From JAEINY01 sp942490535 (lineage in GTDB: Bacteria; Bacteroidota; Bacteroidia; Bacteroidales; Marinilabiliaceae): a DNA stretch of 64,000 nt. Below are positions 52,013 to 61,637 of this stretch, piece after piece; within the stretch, counting starts at the first letter, position 1; each line of letters opens with the position of its first letter. The translations under genes were made by a program, and so were the position numbers. The stretch is taken from NCBI GenBank assembly GCA_942490535.1, contig CALNXQ010000005.1, positions 558,001 through 622,000 on the forward strand, written 5' to 3'. The notes under the pieces were generated by a model that was not told the origin of the DNA, did not search any database, and saw only the letters and a program-made list of their open reading frames with translations.

Positions 52013-53374
52013 TTAGTTTTTTTCAAATAATTTATTAAAATCTTCACGAGAAATCTCTTTCTCCTCGATCTTAACAGCCTCTTTAATAAAATCCATTACT
52101 TTATGATTCACGGCTCCTTCTGCCATTTGACGACGCTGCTCTTCTTGTTGAATCATTTCTTTGGCGTAGTTCTCCAAATGCTCATCTGGTACGTTACTCA
52201 AACCATATTGCATGAATTGAATACGAGCTGATTTCTTAGCATAATCTAAAATGTCCGCTTCTTCAATCTGAATTTCGTTTGACTTGATCAAGTGGTTTTT
52301 AATCAATTGCCATTTCAAATCTTCCAACATAGCCGGCATTTCATTATCCAGATTGGCCGCATCAAATTTCTCATTGTCACGGTTCGTAGCAACGACCCAT
52401 CTCTTCAAGAATGCTTCAGGAAAATCAACACTAACTTTGTTCATCAACTTTTCTTTTGCATCAACAGAGAAACGATACTCCGTTTCCATGGCCAAATTAT
52501 TAGCGAAGTCTTCTTTTACGCGAGCATTAAATTCTTCTTCAGAGTTGATCTGACCTTCTCCAAATGCTTTATCAAACAATTCCTGATTAATCTCCGCATT
52601 TTTAAAAGAAGTAATCTCCGATATTGTAAATTTGAAATTCCCTTTCAATTCTGCAGCTTTTTCTTTAGAAACTTTCAGAATGTATGAAATTTCTGTTTCA
52701 TTAGGGAAAGCGATCGATGGATTGAATACAACAGCCTCTCCAACTTTAGCACCCATTAATTTCTTCTTCTCATCTTCATCTTTAATGATGTTTAATGAGA
52801 TAACAGCATCTTCAGTAAAAACACCTCCTTCGACGATGTTACCTTCCTCATCTAGTTGATTGAAGATTCCTTTTACCATGGCCTTATCTTCAACTTCTTC
52901 AACTTTTTCAGAGGTTCCATAACGACCCGCCAAGGCATCTGCTTGATCTTTCACCATCTCATCAGTAATCGTTACTGAATAATAAGGTAATTTTTCACGC
53001 TTAGAGAGTTTCAAATCGATTTCAGGAGACAAGGCTAAATCAAAGATAAATTCAAATGAATCCGCCACATCAAAGTCAATCAATTGCTGCTTTTCTGATG
53101 GAAGTGGCTCACCTAATAAATCAAGGTTATTTTCAGTAATAAATTGATGAAGGTTTTCCGAAACTAATTTATTCACTTCTTCGGCCAAAACAGCTTTGCC
53201 ATACATTTTTTTCACAACACCAGCAGGCACTTTTCCCGGACGGAAACCAGGCATATTTACCTTCTTACGATAATCTTTCAAGACATCGTCCACCTTTTTC
53301 TCGTAATCTACTTTGTCAACAGTTAATGTAATAACTGCATTTAGTGCATCAATGTTTTCCTTTGAAATATTCAT
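52013..53374 (-). CDS. tig: Trigger factor (ribosome-associated chaperone)
   Basis: Trigger factor binds the ribosome exit site and folds nascent chains. The 453-residue protein has the ribosome-binding signature GFRPGKVP (43-50) in the N-terminal domain, a middle region at the PPIase position (about 155-245) that is divergent from the FKBP consensus, and a helical C-terminal chaperone domain ending in Glu/Lys-rich helices. It is the first gene of the tig-clpP-clpX series, so nascent-chain folding and Clp proteolysis are coded together. Confidence 0.94.
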   Translation of the reverse strand: MNISKENIDALNAVITLTVDKVDYEKKVDDVLKDYRKKVNMPGFRPGKVPAGVVKKMYGKAVLAEEVNKLVSENLHQFITENNLDLLGEPLPSEKQQLIDFDVADSFEFIFDLALSPEIDLKLSKREKLPYYSVTITDEMVKDQADALAGRYGTSEKVEEVEDKAMVKGIFNQLDEEGNIVEGGVFTEDAVISLNIIKDEDEKKKLMGAKVGEAVVFNPSIAFPNETEISYILKVSKEKAAELKGNFKFTISEITSFKNAEINQELFDKAFGEGQINSEEEFNARVKEDFANNLAMETEYRFSVDAKEKLMNKVSVDFPEAFLKRWVVATNRDNEKFDAANLDNEMPAMLEDLKWQLIKNHLIKSNEIQIEEADILDYAKKSARIQFMQYGLSNVPDEHLENYAKEMIQQEEQRRQMAEGAVNHKVMDFIKEAVKIEEKEISREDFNKLFEKN

Positions 53375-53461
53375 CTGTTTTGATTTAAAAGTGAACTTAC
53401 CCTGTTTTGCGATTTATTGCGGGCAAAGCCTATCATTTTACTTCACTATTATACAACCTAA

Positions 53462-53508
53462 AAAAACCGCCTTACTATCGATCGGAATCGTAAGTTAAGG
53501 CGGTTTTT
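53462..53508. terminator. Terminator between tRNA-Leu and tig
   Basis: AAAAACCGCCTTA pairs with TAAGGCGGTTTTT (13 bp) around a longer AT-rich loop that itself contains a short ATCGATCGGAAT region. T-tracts exist on both strands. On the minus strand it ends the tRNA-Leu transcript. Confidence 0.82.
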
Positions 53509-53515
53509 AATTCAG

Positions 53516-53597
53516 TGCGGATGAAGGGACTCGAACCCCCACGCCTCTCGGCACTAGATCCTAAGTCTAGCGCGGCTACCAATTACGCCACATCCGC
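53516..53597 (-). tRNA. tRNA-Leu (anticodon UAG)
   Basis: An 82-nt minus-strand sequence folds as a class II tRNA: acceptor GCGGATG/CATCCGC with discriminator A, anticodon stem CTAGA/TCTAG around loop CTTAGGA (anticodon TAG), a long variable arm (TGCCGAGAGGCG), and a T-arm containing GGTTCGAGTCC. The CCA end is not encoded. It reads CUN-type leucine codons. Confidence 0.95.
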
Positions 53598-53662
53598 ATT
53601 TCGTGTTTCGCGGTGCAAAGATATATTTTTTTTCATTCGCGAAAAACTTTTTTCAAAAAAAA

Positions 53663-54433
53663 TTACTCCGGCGTAAACTCCCGACGCCGCAACTCAAAAT
53701 CATCACCCAGATAAAGACGCTTAACATCAGCATCTTCAGCCAACTCTTCAGCAGTTCCAGCCTTTAAAATTTTTCCTTCAAATAATAAATAAGCTCGATC
53801 TGTAATTGCCAAAGTCTCGTGCACATTGTGGTCGGTAATTAAAATACCAATGTTTTTAAACTTCAGCTTGGCAACAATTTCCTGAATATCCCTTACCGCA
53901 ATTGGATCCACACCTGCAAAGGGCTCATCCAGCAGGATAAACTTCGGATTAATGGCTAAGGCTCTTGCGATTTCAGTTCGTCGACGTTCCCCGCCTGACA
54001 GCTGTATTCCCAAACTTTTACGGATGTGATTCAAACTGAACTCTTCCAATAACTCTTCCAGACGCTGCTTTTGATAGTCTTTGGGAAAATTAGTCATCTC
54101 CAGTACCGACCGGATATTATCCTCGACGCTCATTTTACGAAACACGCTGGCCTCCTGAGCCAGATATCCAATCCCTTTTTGAGCCCTGCGATAAACCGGA
54201 AAATCAGTGATCTTTTCATCATTGAGATAAATATCACCACTATTAGGAGCAATAAGCCCGACAATCATATAAAAAGAGGTGGTTTTTCCAGCTCCATTCG
54301 GACCTAGTAGCCCGACAATTTCTCCTTGCCGTAATTCAACCGAAACTCCTTTTACAACCGTTCTGCTTTTATACTTTTTAATAAGGGTATCAGTATGTAA
54401 AACTAATTCATGATCTTCCATAAAACGCGCCAT
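53663..54433 (-). CDS. lptB: LPS export ABC transporter ATP-binding protein
   Basis: LptB powers lipopolysaccharide extraction from the inner membrane (LptBFGC complex). The 256-residue ATPase has Walker A GPNGAGKT (44-51), signature LSGGERRR, Walker B FILLDEPFAGVDP, and the LptB-type segment GIGYLAQEASVFRKMSVEDNI. The start codon overlaps the tatC stop (TAATG), indicating translational coupling. lptF/G/C are not in the window. Confidence 0.93.
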   Translation of the reverse strand: MARFMEDHELVLHTDTLIKKYKSRTVVKGVSVELRQGEIVGLLGPNGAGKTTSFYMIVGLIAPNSGDIYLNDEKITDFPVYRRAQKGIGYLAQEASVFRKMSVEDNIRSVLEMTNFPKDYQKQRLEELLEEFSLNHIRKSLGIQLSGGERRRTEIARALAINPKFILLDEPFAGVDPIAVRDIQEIVAKLKFKNIGILITDHNVHETLAITDRAYLLFEGKILKAGTAEELAEDADVKRLYLGDDFELRRREFTPE

Positions 54434-55245
54434 TAATTATTTTCTAAAGCTCTGTTCTTTTCAAGTCGTTTGGTAATAATAATCCCTGATTCATAAAGAA
54501 GGATCAATGGGAAGCAAACCAAAATCTGACTTATTACATCGGGAGGAGTAATAACTGCTGCCAAAACTAAAGCAATTACAATACTGTGCTTTCTATATTT
54601 AATCAAAAAACCTGAGGAAACCAACCCTACTTTCGCCAGGAAATATATCAATATAGGTAATTCAAATATAATACCACCAGCTAGCACAATCGACGTAATC
54701 GTACTTATATAGGAGCCAATATTAACAATATTCTCAACTCTAGCACTAACTTGATAATTCCCCAAAAAATGAATTGATAGGGGAGTAATGATATAATAAG
54801 CAAATAATATACCCACTGAAAATAAGATCGAAGCAAAAAAGATAGCCCCCCGTGAGTGCTTAACCTCACTATCATAAAGAGCTGGTCGTATAAATCGCCA
54901 AAATTCCCAAAATATATAAGGAAAGGCTACCACAATACCCGTTACAAATGAAACTAATATGTGCGTAGTAAACTGTCCAGACATATTGATATTCTGAAAA
55001 CTCAAGGGAACCTGATTAATGCACAAAACGGGCATATCGATCTTCTGAGCGAGTTCGCACAGCATTCGATTCGTGAAAAATAGCGGATCTGACGGGGCTA
55101 AAATAATAACATCAAAAACTATTTCCTTAAACACAAAAGCCAAAATCGCTACGACAAAAATACTCGAAAATGCACGTAATAAATGCCATCTAAGAATCTC
55201 CAGATGATCTAAAAACGACATTTCCTTAGTTCCGTTATCTTTCAT
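54433..55245 (-). CDS. tatC: Sec-independent protein translocase TatC
   Basis: TatC is the six-helix receptor for twin-arginine signal peptides. From ATG 55245 (MKDNGTKEMSFLDHLEILRWHLL) the protein is 270 residues; an upstream in-frame ATG at 55374 would add 43 residues ahead of the conserved start and is unlikely. The conserved SFLDHLEILRWHL segment, PYIFWEFWRFIRPALY and AAVITPPDVISQILVCFPLILLYE are present. Partner tatA is not in the window. Tat substrates do occur nearby (the DUF362 protein). Confidence 0.93.
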   Translation of the reverse strand: MKDNGTKEMSFLDHLEILRWHLLRAFSSIFVVAILAFVFKEIVFDVIILAPSDPLFFTNRMLCELAQKIDMPVLCINQVPLSFQNINMSGQFTTHILVSFVTGIVVAFPYIFWEFWRFIRPALYDSEVKHSRGAIFFASILFSVGILFAYYIITPLSIHFLGNYQVSARVENIVNIGSYISTITSIVLAGGIIFELPILIYFLAKVGLVSSGFLIKYRKHSIVIALVLAAVITPPDVISQILVCFPLILLYESGIIITKRLEKNRALENN

Positions 55246-55275
55246 ATAAGTTTCTAAAACAATAAAATTAGAAAA

Positions 55276-55283
55276 CAAAAGTA
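55276..55283 (-). promoter_or_regulatory. Candidate -7 element (TACTTTTG) for tatC-lptB
   Basis: Exact TAnnTTTG match on the minus strand, 31 nt before the tatC ATG at 55245; this also supports the later ATG. No exact -33 box. Confidence 0.42.
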
Positions 55284-55530
55284 CTCCTCCAGGCACATAT
55301 AAAATGTTAAAAAAGCTTAAACTGAAAATGTCAAAACCGCCGTTGATGAGTGTGATGCGAATATAATATACCAAATCTGTTTTACAAATCTTTTGGTAAT
55401 CCCATCTTTGTTTTCTACCTTCATAGTATCAGGATAAATTTTCTGGAATAAGATCAGGAACAGAGCTAAAAAAAACAACTACCTTTTTACACTAAACGTT
55501 AAAAATATCACGTTTTCTTAAAAGGATCAT

Positions 55531-55538
55531 TATTTTTG
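55531..55538 (+). promoter_or_regulatory. Candidate -7 element (TATTTTTG) for recQ
   Basis: Exact TAnnTTTG match 83 nt upstream of the recQ ATG; no exact TTTG -33 box. Confidence 0.35.
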
Positions 55539-55621
55539 TTCTATTCAGAATCTATGAATAAAAAACCTTTCACCTGTTTATTCGTAAATAGGTAGAAGTA
55601 TTTGTAATAGGGAAAATAGTT

Positions 55622-57799
55622 ATGGCAAAACAGGTTGATCTGAGTGCTAGTTTAAAACAGCACTTTGGGTTTGATACCTTCAAGGGGAATCAAGAGGAGG
55701 TTATCCAAAACGTTCTAAAGGGAAACGACACGTTCGTTCTAATGCCGACCGGAGGCGGGAAATCCCTTTGCTACCAGTTACCGGCATTAATTTTACCTGG
55801 TACAGCAATCATTATTTCACCATTGATTGCACTCATGAAAAATCAAGTTGATGCCATGCGAAACTTTAGTGAGGATGATGGCATAGCCAACTTCCTAAAT
55901 TCCTCATTAACTAAAGCTGCAATCAACCAGGTGAAACAAGACATTTTGGACGGCAAGACCAAATTGCTCTACGTGGCTCCTGAATCTTTAACCAAGGAAG
56001 AAAACATTAATTTCCTAAAACAAATAGACGTTAGTTTCTACGCAGTTGATGAAGCGCACTGTATTTCTGAATGGGGACATGATTTCCGCCCGGAATATCG
56101 ACGCATAAGACCCATCATTAACGAAATTGGTGAATCACCTGTCATTGCACTAACCGCTACTGCAACACCAAAAGTACAACACGACATACAGAAGAATCTA
56201 GGCATGTTGGATGCCATGGTATTCAAATCATCCTTTAACCGACCCAATCTATTTTACGAGGTACGTCCAAAGATGAATACCTCCAAAGAAATCATTAAAC
56301 TTCTTAAAGCTAACATTGGTAAATCAGCTATCATCTATTGCCTAAGTCGTAAAAAGGTGGAAGAATTAGCTGAAACGTTAGTTGTAAACGGACTCAAAGC
56401 ACTTCCCTACCATGCGGGTATGGATGCCACAACACGTGCAGGAAACCAGGATAAATTTCTGATGGAAGAAGCAGACATTATTGTAGCTACCATCGCTTTT
56501 GGAATGGGAATTGATAAACCAGATGTACGAATCGTTATTCATTATGACATACCGAAAAGTCTGGAGGGATACTATCAAGAAACTGGACGAGCAGGACGTG
56601 ACGGTGGCGAAGGCCGATGCATTGCATTCTACAGTTACAAAGACATTCAGAAACTTGAAAAATTCATGCAGGGCAAACCGCTGGCAGAGCAAGAAATCGG
56701 CAAGCAACTTCTGCTTGAGACTGTTTCTTATGCAGAATCATCTGTCTGCCGAAGAAAAACACTGCTTCACTATTTCGGCGAAAAGTATCAGGAAGAGAAC
56801 TGTGAAACCTGTGACAATTGTGTTAACCCCAAGGAACAATTCGAAGCTAAAGACAATGTTGTCAAACTTTTAAAAGCAGTACTTGAGTTAAAAGAACGCT
56901 TCAAATCGGACCACATCATTAATGTACTTACCGGCAACAATACATCAACGATTAAGTCATACAACCATGATGAATTAGACATTTTTGAAAGCGGTAATGA
57001 ACACGATGAGAAGTATTGGAACGCTGTCGTTCGGCAATCCCTTGTAAATGGCTTTATCATTAAAGATATTGAAACATACGGGCTTCTAAGAGTCAGCAAA
57101 AAAGGTCATGAATTCATCAATCATCCTCATTCCATCATGATGACAAAAGATCATGACTTTGATACCGTTGAGGAAGAAACTGTAACAGGAGGCACTGCAG
57201 CTTTGGACAATCAATTATTTTCCATGCTAAAGGATATGCGGAAAACGATTTCTAAGAAATTGAATCTGCCCCCTTTTGTTATATTCCAGGATCCATCACT
57301 GGAAGCCATGGCCACTTACTATCCCATTAACATGGATGAACTTCAGAACATGCCTGGGGTTGGAACCGGGAAAGCAAAACGTTTTGGGAAAGAATTCCTT
57401 GCGTTGATAAACCGACATGTTGAAGAAAATGAGATTGATCGCCCCATGGACATGGTGGTTAAAACGGTTGCCAACAAGTCAAAACTTAAAATCAGCATTA
57501 TTCAAAGTATTGATCGAAAAATGTCGCTTGACGATATTGCTGCATCTAAAGGCATTGAAATGGTTGAGTTAATCAAAGAATTAGAATCCATTGTATATTC
57601 AGGCACACGGGTAAACATCGACTATTACATTGACGAAGTAATGGATGAAGATCACAAAGACGACATTTTCTACTACTTTAAAGAAGAAGCTGAAACTGAC
57701 GACATCCATACTGCACTTGAAGAATTAGGCGAAGATGTCTATTCGGAAGAAGACATTCGAATGGTTCGAATAAAGTTTATCTCTGAGGTAGGAAACTAA
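55622..57799 (+). CDS. recQ: ATP-dependent DNA helicase RecQ
   Basis: RecQ is a 3'-5' helicase acting in recombination and fork repair. The 725-residue protein has Walker A MPTGGGKS (41-48), DEAH box with DEAHCISEWGHDFRPEY, helicase C domain (YHAGMD, ATIAFGMGIDKPDVR, QETGRAGRDG), the RQC zinc site (C-x16-CETCDNC), an HRDC domain (about 530-610: LFSMLKDMRKTISKKLNLPPFVIF) and a C-terminal extension (about 620-725) seen in Bacteroidota RecQ. A terminator follows. Confidence 0.95.
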   Translation: MAKQVDLSASLKQHFGFDTFKGNQEEVIQNVLKGNDTFVLMPTGGGKSLCYQLPALILPGTAIIISPLIALMKNQVDAMRNFSEDDGIANFLNSSLTKAAINQVKQDILDGKTKLLYVAPESLTKEENINFLKQIDVSFYAVDEAHCISEWGHDFRPEYRRIRPIINEIGESPVIALTATATPKVQHDIQKNLGMLDAMVFKSSFNRPNLFYEVRPKMNTSKEIIKLLKANIGKSAIIYCLSRKKVEELAETLVVNGLKALPYHAGMDATTRAGNQDKFLMEEADIIVATIAFGMGIDKPDVRIVIHYDIPKSLEGYYQETGRAGRDGGEGRCIAFYSYKDIQKLEKFMQGKPLAEQEIGKQLLLETVSYAESSVCRRKTLLHYFGEKYQEENCETCDNCVNPKEQFEAKDNVVKLLKAVLELKERFKSDHIINVLTGNNTSTIKSYNHDELDIFESGNEHDEKYWNAVVRQSLVNGFIIKDIETYGLLRVSKKGHEFINHPHSIMMTKDHDFDTVEEETVTGGTAALDNQLFSMLKDMRKTISKKLNLPPFVIFQDPSLEAMATYYPINMDELQNMPGVGTGKAKRFGKEFLALINRHVEENEIDRPMDMVVKTVANKSKLKISIIQSIDRKMSLDDIAASKGIEMVELIKELESIVYSGTRVNIDYYIDEVMDEDHKDDIFYYFKEEAETDDIHTALEELGEDVYSEEDIRMVRIKFISEVGN

Positions 57800-57818
57800 A
57801 TACACTAAAACCAATTAT

Positions 57819-57850
57819 AGGAAAGGCTGTCTAACGACCGCCTTTTCTTG
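57819..57850 (+). terminator. Terminator hairpin between recQ and the convergent HhH-barrel gene
   Basis: GAAAGGC and GCCTTTTC arms with inner GTC/GAC pairing, followed by a T-rich end; located in the 52-bp gap between the convergent stop codons. Confidence 0.6.
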
Positions 57851-57851
57851 T

Positions 57852-59888
57852 TTAAAAACGGTATTGAATTTGAATTTTTCCTTCAGTCTTTTCATATCCA
57901 GATATTTCATTCCACCCGGAACTAATGGATTCCTTTCCCTTATAGTAAGAATGCGCTAGTCGAAACCAGACTTTTAGATCTCTGGTTAGACTCCATTTGG
58001 CATTAACAATGATACGGGATCCTTGATCCATAAAAGCAGGAATCGTAAATGCATAGAGTACATCAGGTTCATACATGTAAATACGACTATTATAATCCTC
58101 TATATCAAAATACACATACCTTACTCCCAAAGAAAGCTTCGTATATGGAAGGAATTTGAAGTCCTGATAAAACAACCACCCATTTGTTGTAAAATCCTTA
58201 TCTCTACGATAAATAGAGTGCTCCGCTTGGGTTTGCAACCTACACTTATCAGAGAGTTTAAAATTATAGTAAACCCGAATATTATCCTTTTGATAAGATG
58301 AAATTGAATAAACCTGTCCTTCTACTTGATTTGAGTTAATAGACTTTTGCGTTGATTTATAACGCAAATAAAAATTACAGTTCTTATTTAAAGAATAGTC
58401 AGCTTGAATAAAAAACTCAAACCCATCAGAAGGAGCATAGACATTATACCTCAACCAGTCATACTCAAAGATATCCCCATAGGCAGTTATTAATACCTTA
58501 CGGTGTGGACGAAAACGAATGGAACCAAAATAACCTGACTCTCCATTAATGATTGAAGATTCAGAAAAGGGATTGGCTAATATCGCAGAATATTGAGTAG
58601 CATAATTTCGATAAGCCAATGAGAGTACTACATCAGAACCTGCTTGATAAGTCAAACCCTGATAAAATGCGGAATGTTTCCATTGCTGATAGGCCAACTC
58701 CCCAAAAAGCGTTAACCGACTTAGAAATAAACTATACGAAAACCAAACCGTGGTTTGATCCTCATCAGCAAGCCGATATAAATCCTTTAAGTGATCACTT
58801 CTCTTAATTGGATAATTTAGATTCCAATTGACATAACCGGACTCCACATGAAAAAGGTGATGCCGATAGCCGAATCGACCACCTAACACCAACTCTTTAA
58901 CACTATTTTGAGCCTCCAACTCACCATCAGTACGGTGGTAGCCATCTTCCTTTAATGATAAAATATGTACTGCATTTGTCATTGAATCAATCTCGATGGT
59001 AGCATCACGTGCCTTATAGGACACAAATGGTGAAAAAGAAAATTTTTCATAATGTAAGTCTGCGGCGACACCTCTCAAAAATGAAACTTCGTTGGTTGAG
59101 GTATATTTATAAATGCCCTTAGGCCGCCGTCTTAACTGACTCGTTTCGGACGATTTCGAGAAAGCCATATCGGTCCACATTCCAACGCCTTGTCCAAATG
59201 AAGCTTTGAAATCTCCAATTATAATTTTATGCACCCATTTAACCGGCTTATTAAACTGAATAAAACCAGAACTAAAATCAGTTACTGAAATGGAATGAGA
59301 GAAGTATTCTTCTCCTGGATCTTTTTCCAAAGTAAAACCTGTTTCCACCTTATCATTAATATTAAACTGACCTTTTAGCAAAACTCTATCCTTACTACCT
59401 TTATATATTGCAGAGGTCGAATCATTTACCTCAACAAAGCCCTTTGCATTCTGAAAAACAGTTTGATACCTCCCAAACACATTACCAGCAAAATGCAACC
59501 GAACATCTGTTACCGGAACATCACCCACATATACAAATTGAATCAGATACTGAATTACAAATTCGTCCAAACCCTCTACAGCTTGTAACTCATAAATTGT
59601 TTGCATGGCACCATTTGAATATATATAGTACAGTATGTTTTCGATTTGATAATCCGTCAGGAAAAACAAGGTTTCCAACTCTTCCTTCGTTGCTGAATTG
59701 AGATTAATTGGATGTATTGAAAGATGAACCAAATCATCAATCAACTCCTCATAGTTTACTTCCATTGTTTGCCGCTCTGCAATAGACTCAAGCATATCAG
59801 AGATGATTTTCCGGATTGACTCATCACTTTGGGCCACGCCCACAGTAACCAATCCCAATAGAACCAACGACAGACAAAAGGCCTTCAT
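57852..59888 (-). CDS. Secreted helix-hairpin-helix plus outer-membrane barrel protein
   Basis: A 678-residue protein with signal peptide MKAFCLSLVLLGLVTVGVAQ, an N-terminal ComEA-like HhH region (about 45-115: INLNSATKEELETLFFLTDY, IYELQAVEGLDEFVIQYLI) and a long beta-rich C-terminal part with many aromatic strand patterns, ending IQIQYRF. This is a recurrent Bacteroidota family annotated only as helix-hairpin-helix domain-containing protein. It lies 12 bp downstream of the PorV-like gene. HhH usually binds DNA; whether it does so in the periplasm is not known. Confidence 0.82.
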   Translation of the reverse strand: MKAFCLSLVLLGLVTVGVAQSDESIRKIISDMLESIAERQTMEVNYEELIDDLVHLSIHPINLNSATKEELETLFFLTDYQIENILYYIYSNGAMQTIYELQAVEGLDEFVIQYLIQFVYVGDVPVTDVRLHFAGNVFGRYQTVFQNAKGFVEVNDSTSAIYKGSKDRVLLKGQFNINDKVETGFTLEKDPGEEYFSHSISVTDFSSGFIQFNKPVKWVHKIIIGDFKASFGQGVGMWTDMAFSKSSETSQLRRRPKGIYKYTSTNEVSFLRGVAADLHYEKFSFSPFVSYKARDATIEIDSMTNAVHILSLKEDGYHRTDGELEAQNSVKELVLGGRFGYRHHLFHVESGYVNWNLNYPIKRSDHLKDLYRLADEDQTTVWFSYSLFLSRLTLFGELAYQQWKHSAFYQGLTYQAGSDVVLSLAYRNYATQYSAILANPFSESSIINGESGYFGSIRFRPHRKVLITAYGDIFEYDWLRYNVYAPSDGFEFFIQADYSLNKNCNFYLRYKSTQKSINSNQVEGQVYSISSYQKDNIRVYYNFKLSDKCRLQTQAEHSIYRRDKDFTTNGWLFYQDFKFLPYTKLSLGVRYVYFDIEDYNSRIYMYEPDVLYAFTIPAFMDQGSRIIVNAKWSLTRDLKVWFRLAHSYYKGKESISSGWNEISGYEKTEGKIQIQYRF

Positions 59889-59900
59889 AGTTATTAATTC

Positions 59901-60731
59901 TTATTTTGAATTTCCAATGAAAAAAGAGAGTCCAAATGAAGAGGTCAGTCCCAGGGGCGCGTGATTAGCGAAAGCCACATCAATGACGATGAAATTATAA
60001 CGAAAGCCACCTCCAAAAGCAAACGTCGCAGGCTTTGCGCTCAGCCCAGTTCTGAGAAATAATTGATTTTTAAAATTAAACTGAACACCCGTTTTGTAAA
60101 TTGGGGCACGATCCGACTCTTTTTCCAACTCCACCAAAATAAGTACATGCGGGTCCGCAGACCACTGAATACCTAAACAAAACGAGGATGGCAGATAGAA
60201 GACCGAATCATAGTACCGAATAGTCCCCTGCTCCGGATTTTGAACAAATGCAGCCAAATGAATAGAAGAGGTAGGCTGAATGAGGATACCTATAGACGAA
60301 TAGAAAGCATCAACTAACTCTGCACCTTCAATTTGATGAGTCAGATAATTGAATTGAAGACCAGCCGAAACCTTACTCCCAAAAGACCGACTAAAACTAA
60401 ATGCATATCTACTTAACAGACTTTTCTCAAAACCACTTTGCAACACAAGTCCTGTCAGCACACCTAATTTTCTGGGATAATTAACAGTTGCCATTCGTAA
60501 ACTCAATTCAGACAACTGAAACTTCCGCTGATAACTGATCCCAGCAGATAGTTCCGTTTGCAGGGCTAGGTTTGCAACATTGGTCAAAGCCGCCCAATTG
60601 GAAGGATCAATACTCTTGACACCTCCGAGCGCCACATTAGCAGGCCCTACACTATTTATATCTTGTCCCCAGCAAGTAGATGAGGCGATAAAAATAAATA
60701 CACCAGTAAAAACAGGGAATAAAAACCTCAT
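59901..60731 (-). CDS. PorV/PorQ-like outer-membrane protein
   Basis: A 276-residue barrel protein from ATG 60731 (MRFLFPVFTGVFIFIASSTCWGQ signal); an upstream in-frame start at 60791 would precede the signal. After DINSVGPANVALGGVKSID comes a strand-rich series (LSAGISYQRKFQLSELSLRM, KVSAGLQFNYLTHQIEG, RTGLSAKPATFAFGGGFRYN) ending LGLTSSFGLSFFIGNSK. The pattern resembles PorV/UPF0164-type outer-membrane proteins, one of which (PorV) works with type IX secretion, but the specific role here is not established. It is upstream of and probably cotranscribed with the HhH-barrel gene. Confidence 0.7.
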   Translation of the reverse strand: MRFLFPVFTGVFIFIASSTCWGQDINSVGPANVALGGVKSIDPSNWAALTNVANLALQTELSAGISYQRKFQLSELSLRMATVNYPRKLGVLTGLVLQSGFEKSLLSRYAFSFSRSFGSKVSAGLQFNYLTHQIEGAELVDAFYSSIGILIQPTSSIHLAAFVQNPEQGTIRYYDSVFYLPSSFCLGIQWSADPHVLILVELEKESDRAPIYKTGVQFNFKNQLFLRTGLSAKPATFAFGGGFRYNFIVIDVAFANHAPLGLTSSFGLSFFIGNSK

Positions 60732-60824
60732 AATAATTGGAGTTAACTGCCAGTTTATTATAAAGTTATTAGACAAATAAAAAGAAGTCAATATTGACTA
60801 ATTGAAGGAATTTTAATATATAAT

Positions 60825-60853
60825 AAAACTGCCGATGTTGGATCGGCAGTTTT
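60825..60853 (-). terminator. Intrinsic terminator downstream of purE
   Basis: A 12-bp stem AAAACTGCCGAT/ATCGGCAGTTTT with a five-nt loop, 39 nt after the purE stop; T-rich on the minus-strand 3' side. Confidence 0.8.
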
Positions 60854-60891
60854 CAATATAGGTGTTTTTAAAGCCAAACGTACCTTAAGTA

Positions 60892-61404
60892 TTAGTTGGT
60901 TTTAAAATCAAATTTAACAGTTGCCAATTCTTCATTTGCTTTGGAAATCTTATCGGACAAAGATGCTTTATAAGCTTTCACTGTCTCATATACCACCGCA
61001 TCACCAGTCCCCAAAATTTGAGCAGCCAGAATACCAGCATTCTGAGCCCCATCTAATCCAACTGTAGCTACAGGAATACCCGGAGGCATTTGCAGGATCG
61101 ATAAAATAGAATCCCATCCATCAATTGAAATAGAAGCTTTAATAGGTACTCCAATAACAGGCAGTGGGGTCAGTGCAGCGATTACTCCGGGCAAATGGGC
61201 GGCACCACCTGCTCCTGCAATAATCACACGAATCCCCCTATCATATGCCTCTTTTGCAAAATCCAAGACCTGATCAGGCGTGCGATGGGCCGACAAAGCA
61301 TTCACCTCAAAAGGAATTTTAAACTCATTCAAGATCTTGGCAGCTTTTTCCATCACCCCTAAATCAGAGGTGCTACCCATAATGATACTAACTTTTGGTT
61401 GCAT
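60892..61404 (-). CDS. purE: 5-(carboxyamino)imidazole ribonucleotide mutase
   Basis: PurE (class I) moves the carboxylate of N5-CAIR to give CAIR in purine synthesis. The 170-residue protein has IMGSTSDLGVMEKA (about 8-21), SAHRTPD (about 39-45), AGGAAHLPGVIA and QMPPGIPVATVGLDGA. Length is typical. The partner purK is not in the window. It has its own terminator and is divergent from hpt, another purine gene. Confidence 0.95.
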   Translation of the reverse strand: MQPKVSIIMGSTSDLGVMEKAAKILNEFKIPFEVNALSAHRTPDQVLDFAKEAYDRGIRVIIAGAGGAAHLPGVIAALTPLPVIGVPIKASISIDGWDSILSILQMPPGIPVATVGLDGAQNAGILAAQILGTGDAVVYETVKAYKASLSDKISKANEELATVKFDFKTN

Positions 61405-61512
61405 AATGTTGATTTATTAGAATTATAGAATCTTAAAGTTCAATTTATGACATATTGTGAAGCCAAAACTAATAAGTTACAAATAAAAACGGATGATATT
61501 TCGTATTTTTTA

Positions 61513-61520
61513 TACTTTTG
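61513..61520 (+). promoter_or_regulatory. Candidate -7 element (TACTTTTG) for the hpt-adk genes
   Basis: Exact TAnnTTTG match, 117 nt before the hpt ATG, implying a leader of about 110 nt; no exact -33 TTTG. Confidence 0.4.
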
Positions 61521-61637
61521 CAGCTCGAAACGGGTAAATTGTATTAACGGGCAAAACATCTTCACCTAGTAATTGGTTAATATAGAGTTATTAATAATCA
61601 ATCCACCGGTGTTTTGCCAACAAAAAGTGAATAAGGG

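Larger units (their letters stand above)
55246..55621. other. 376-bp divergent intergenic region between tatC and recQ
   Basis: No gene is seen. It holds candidate -7 elements for both directions: TACTTTTG on the minus strand (55276-55283) for tatC and TATTTTTG on the plus strand (55531-55538) for recQ. Neither has an exact TTTG at the -33 distance. Confidence 0.5.
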
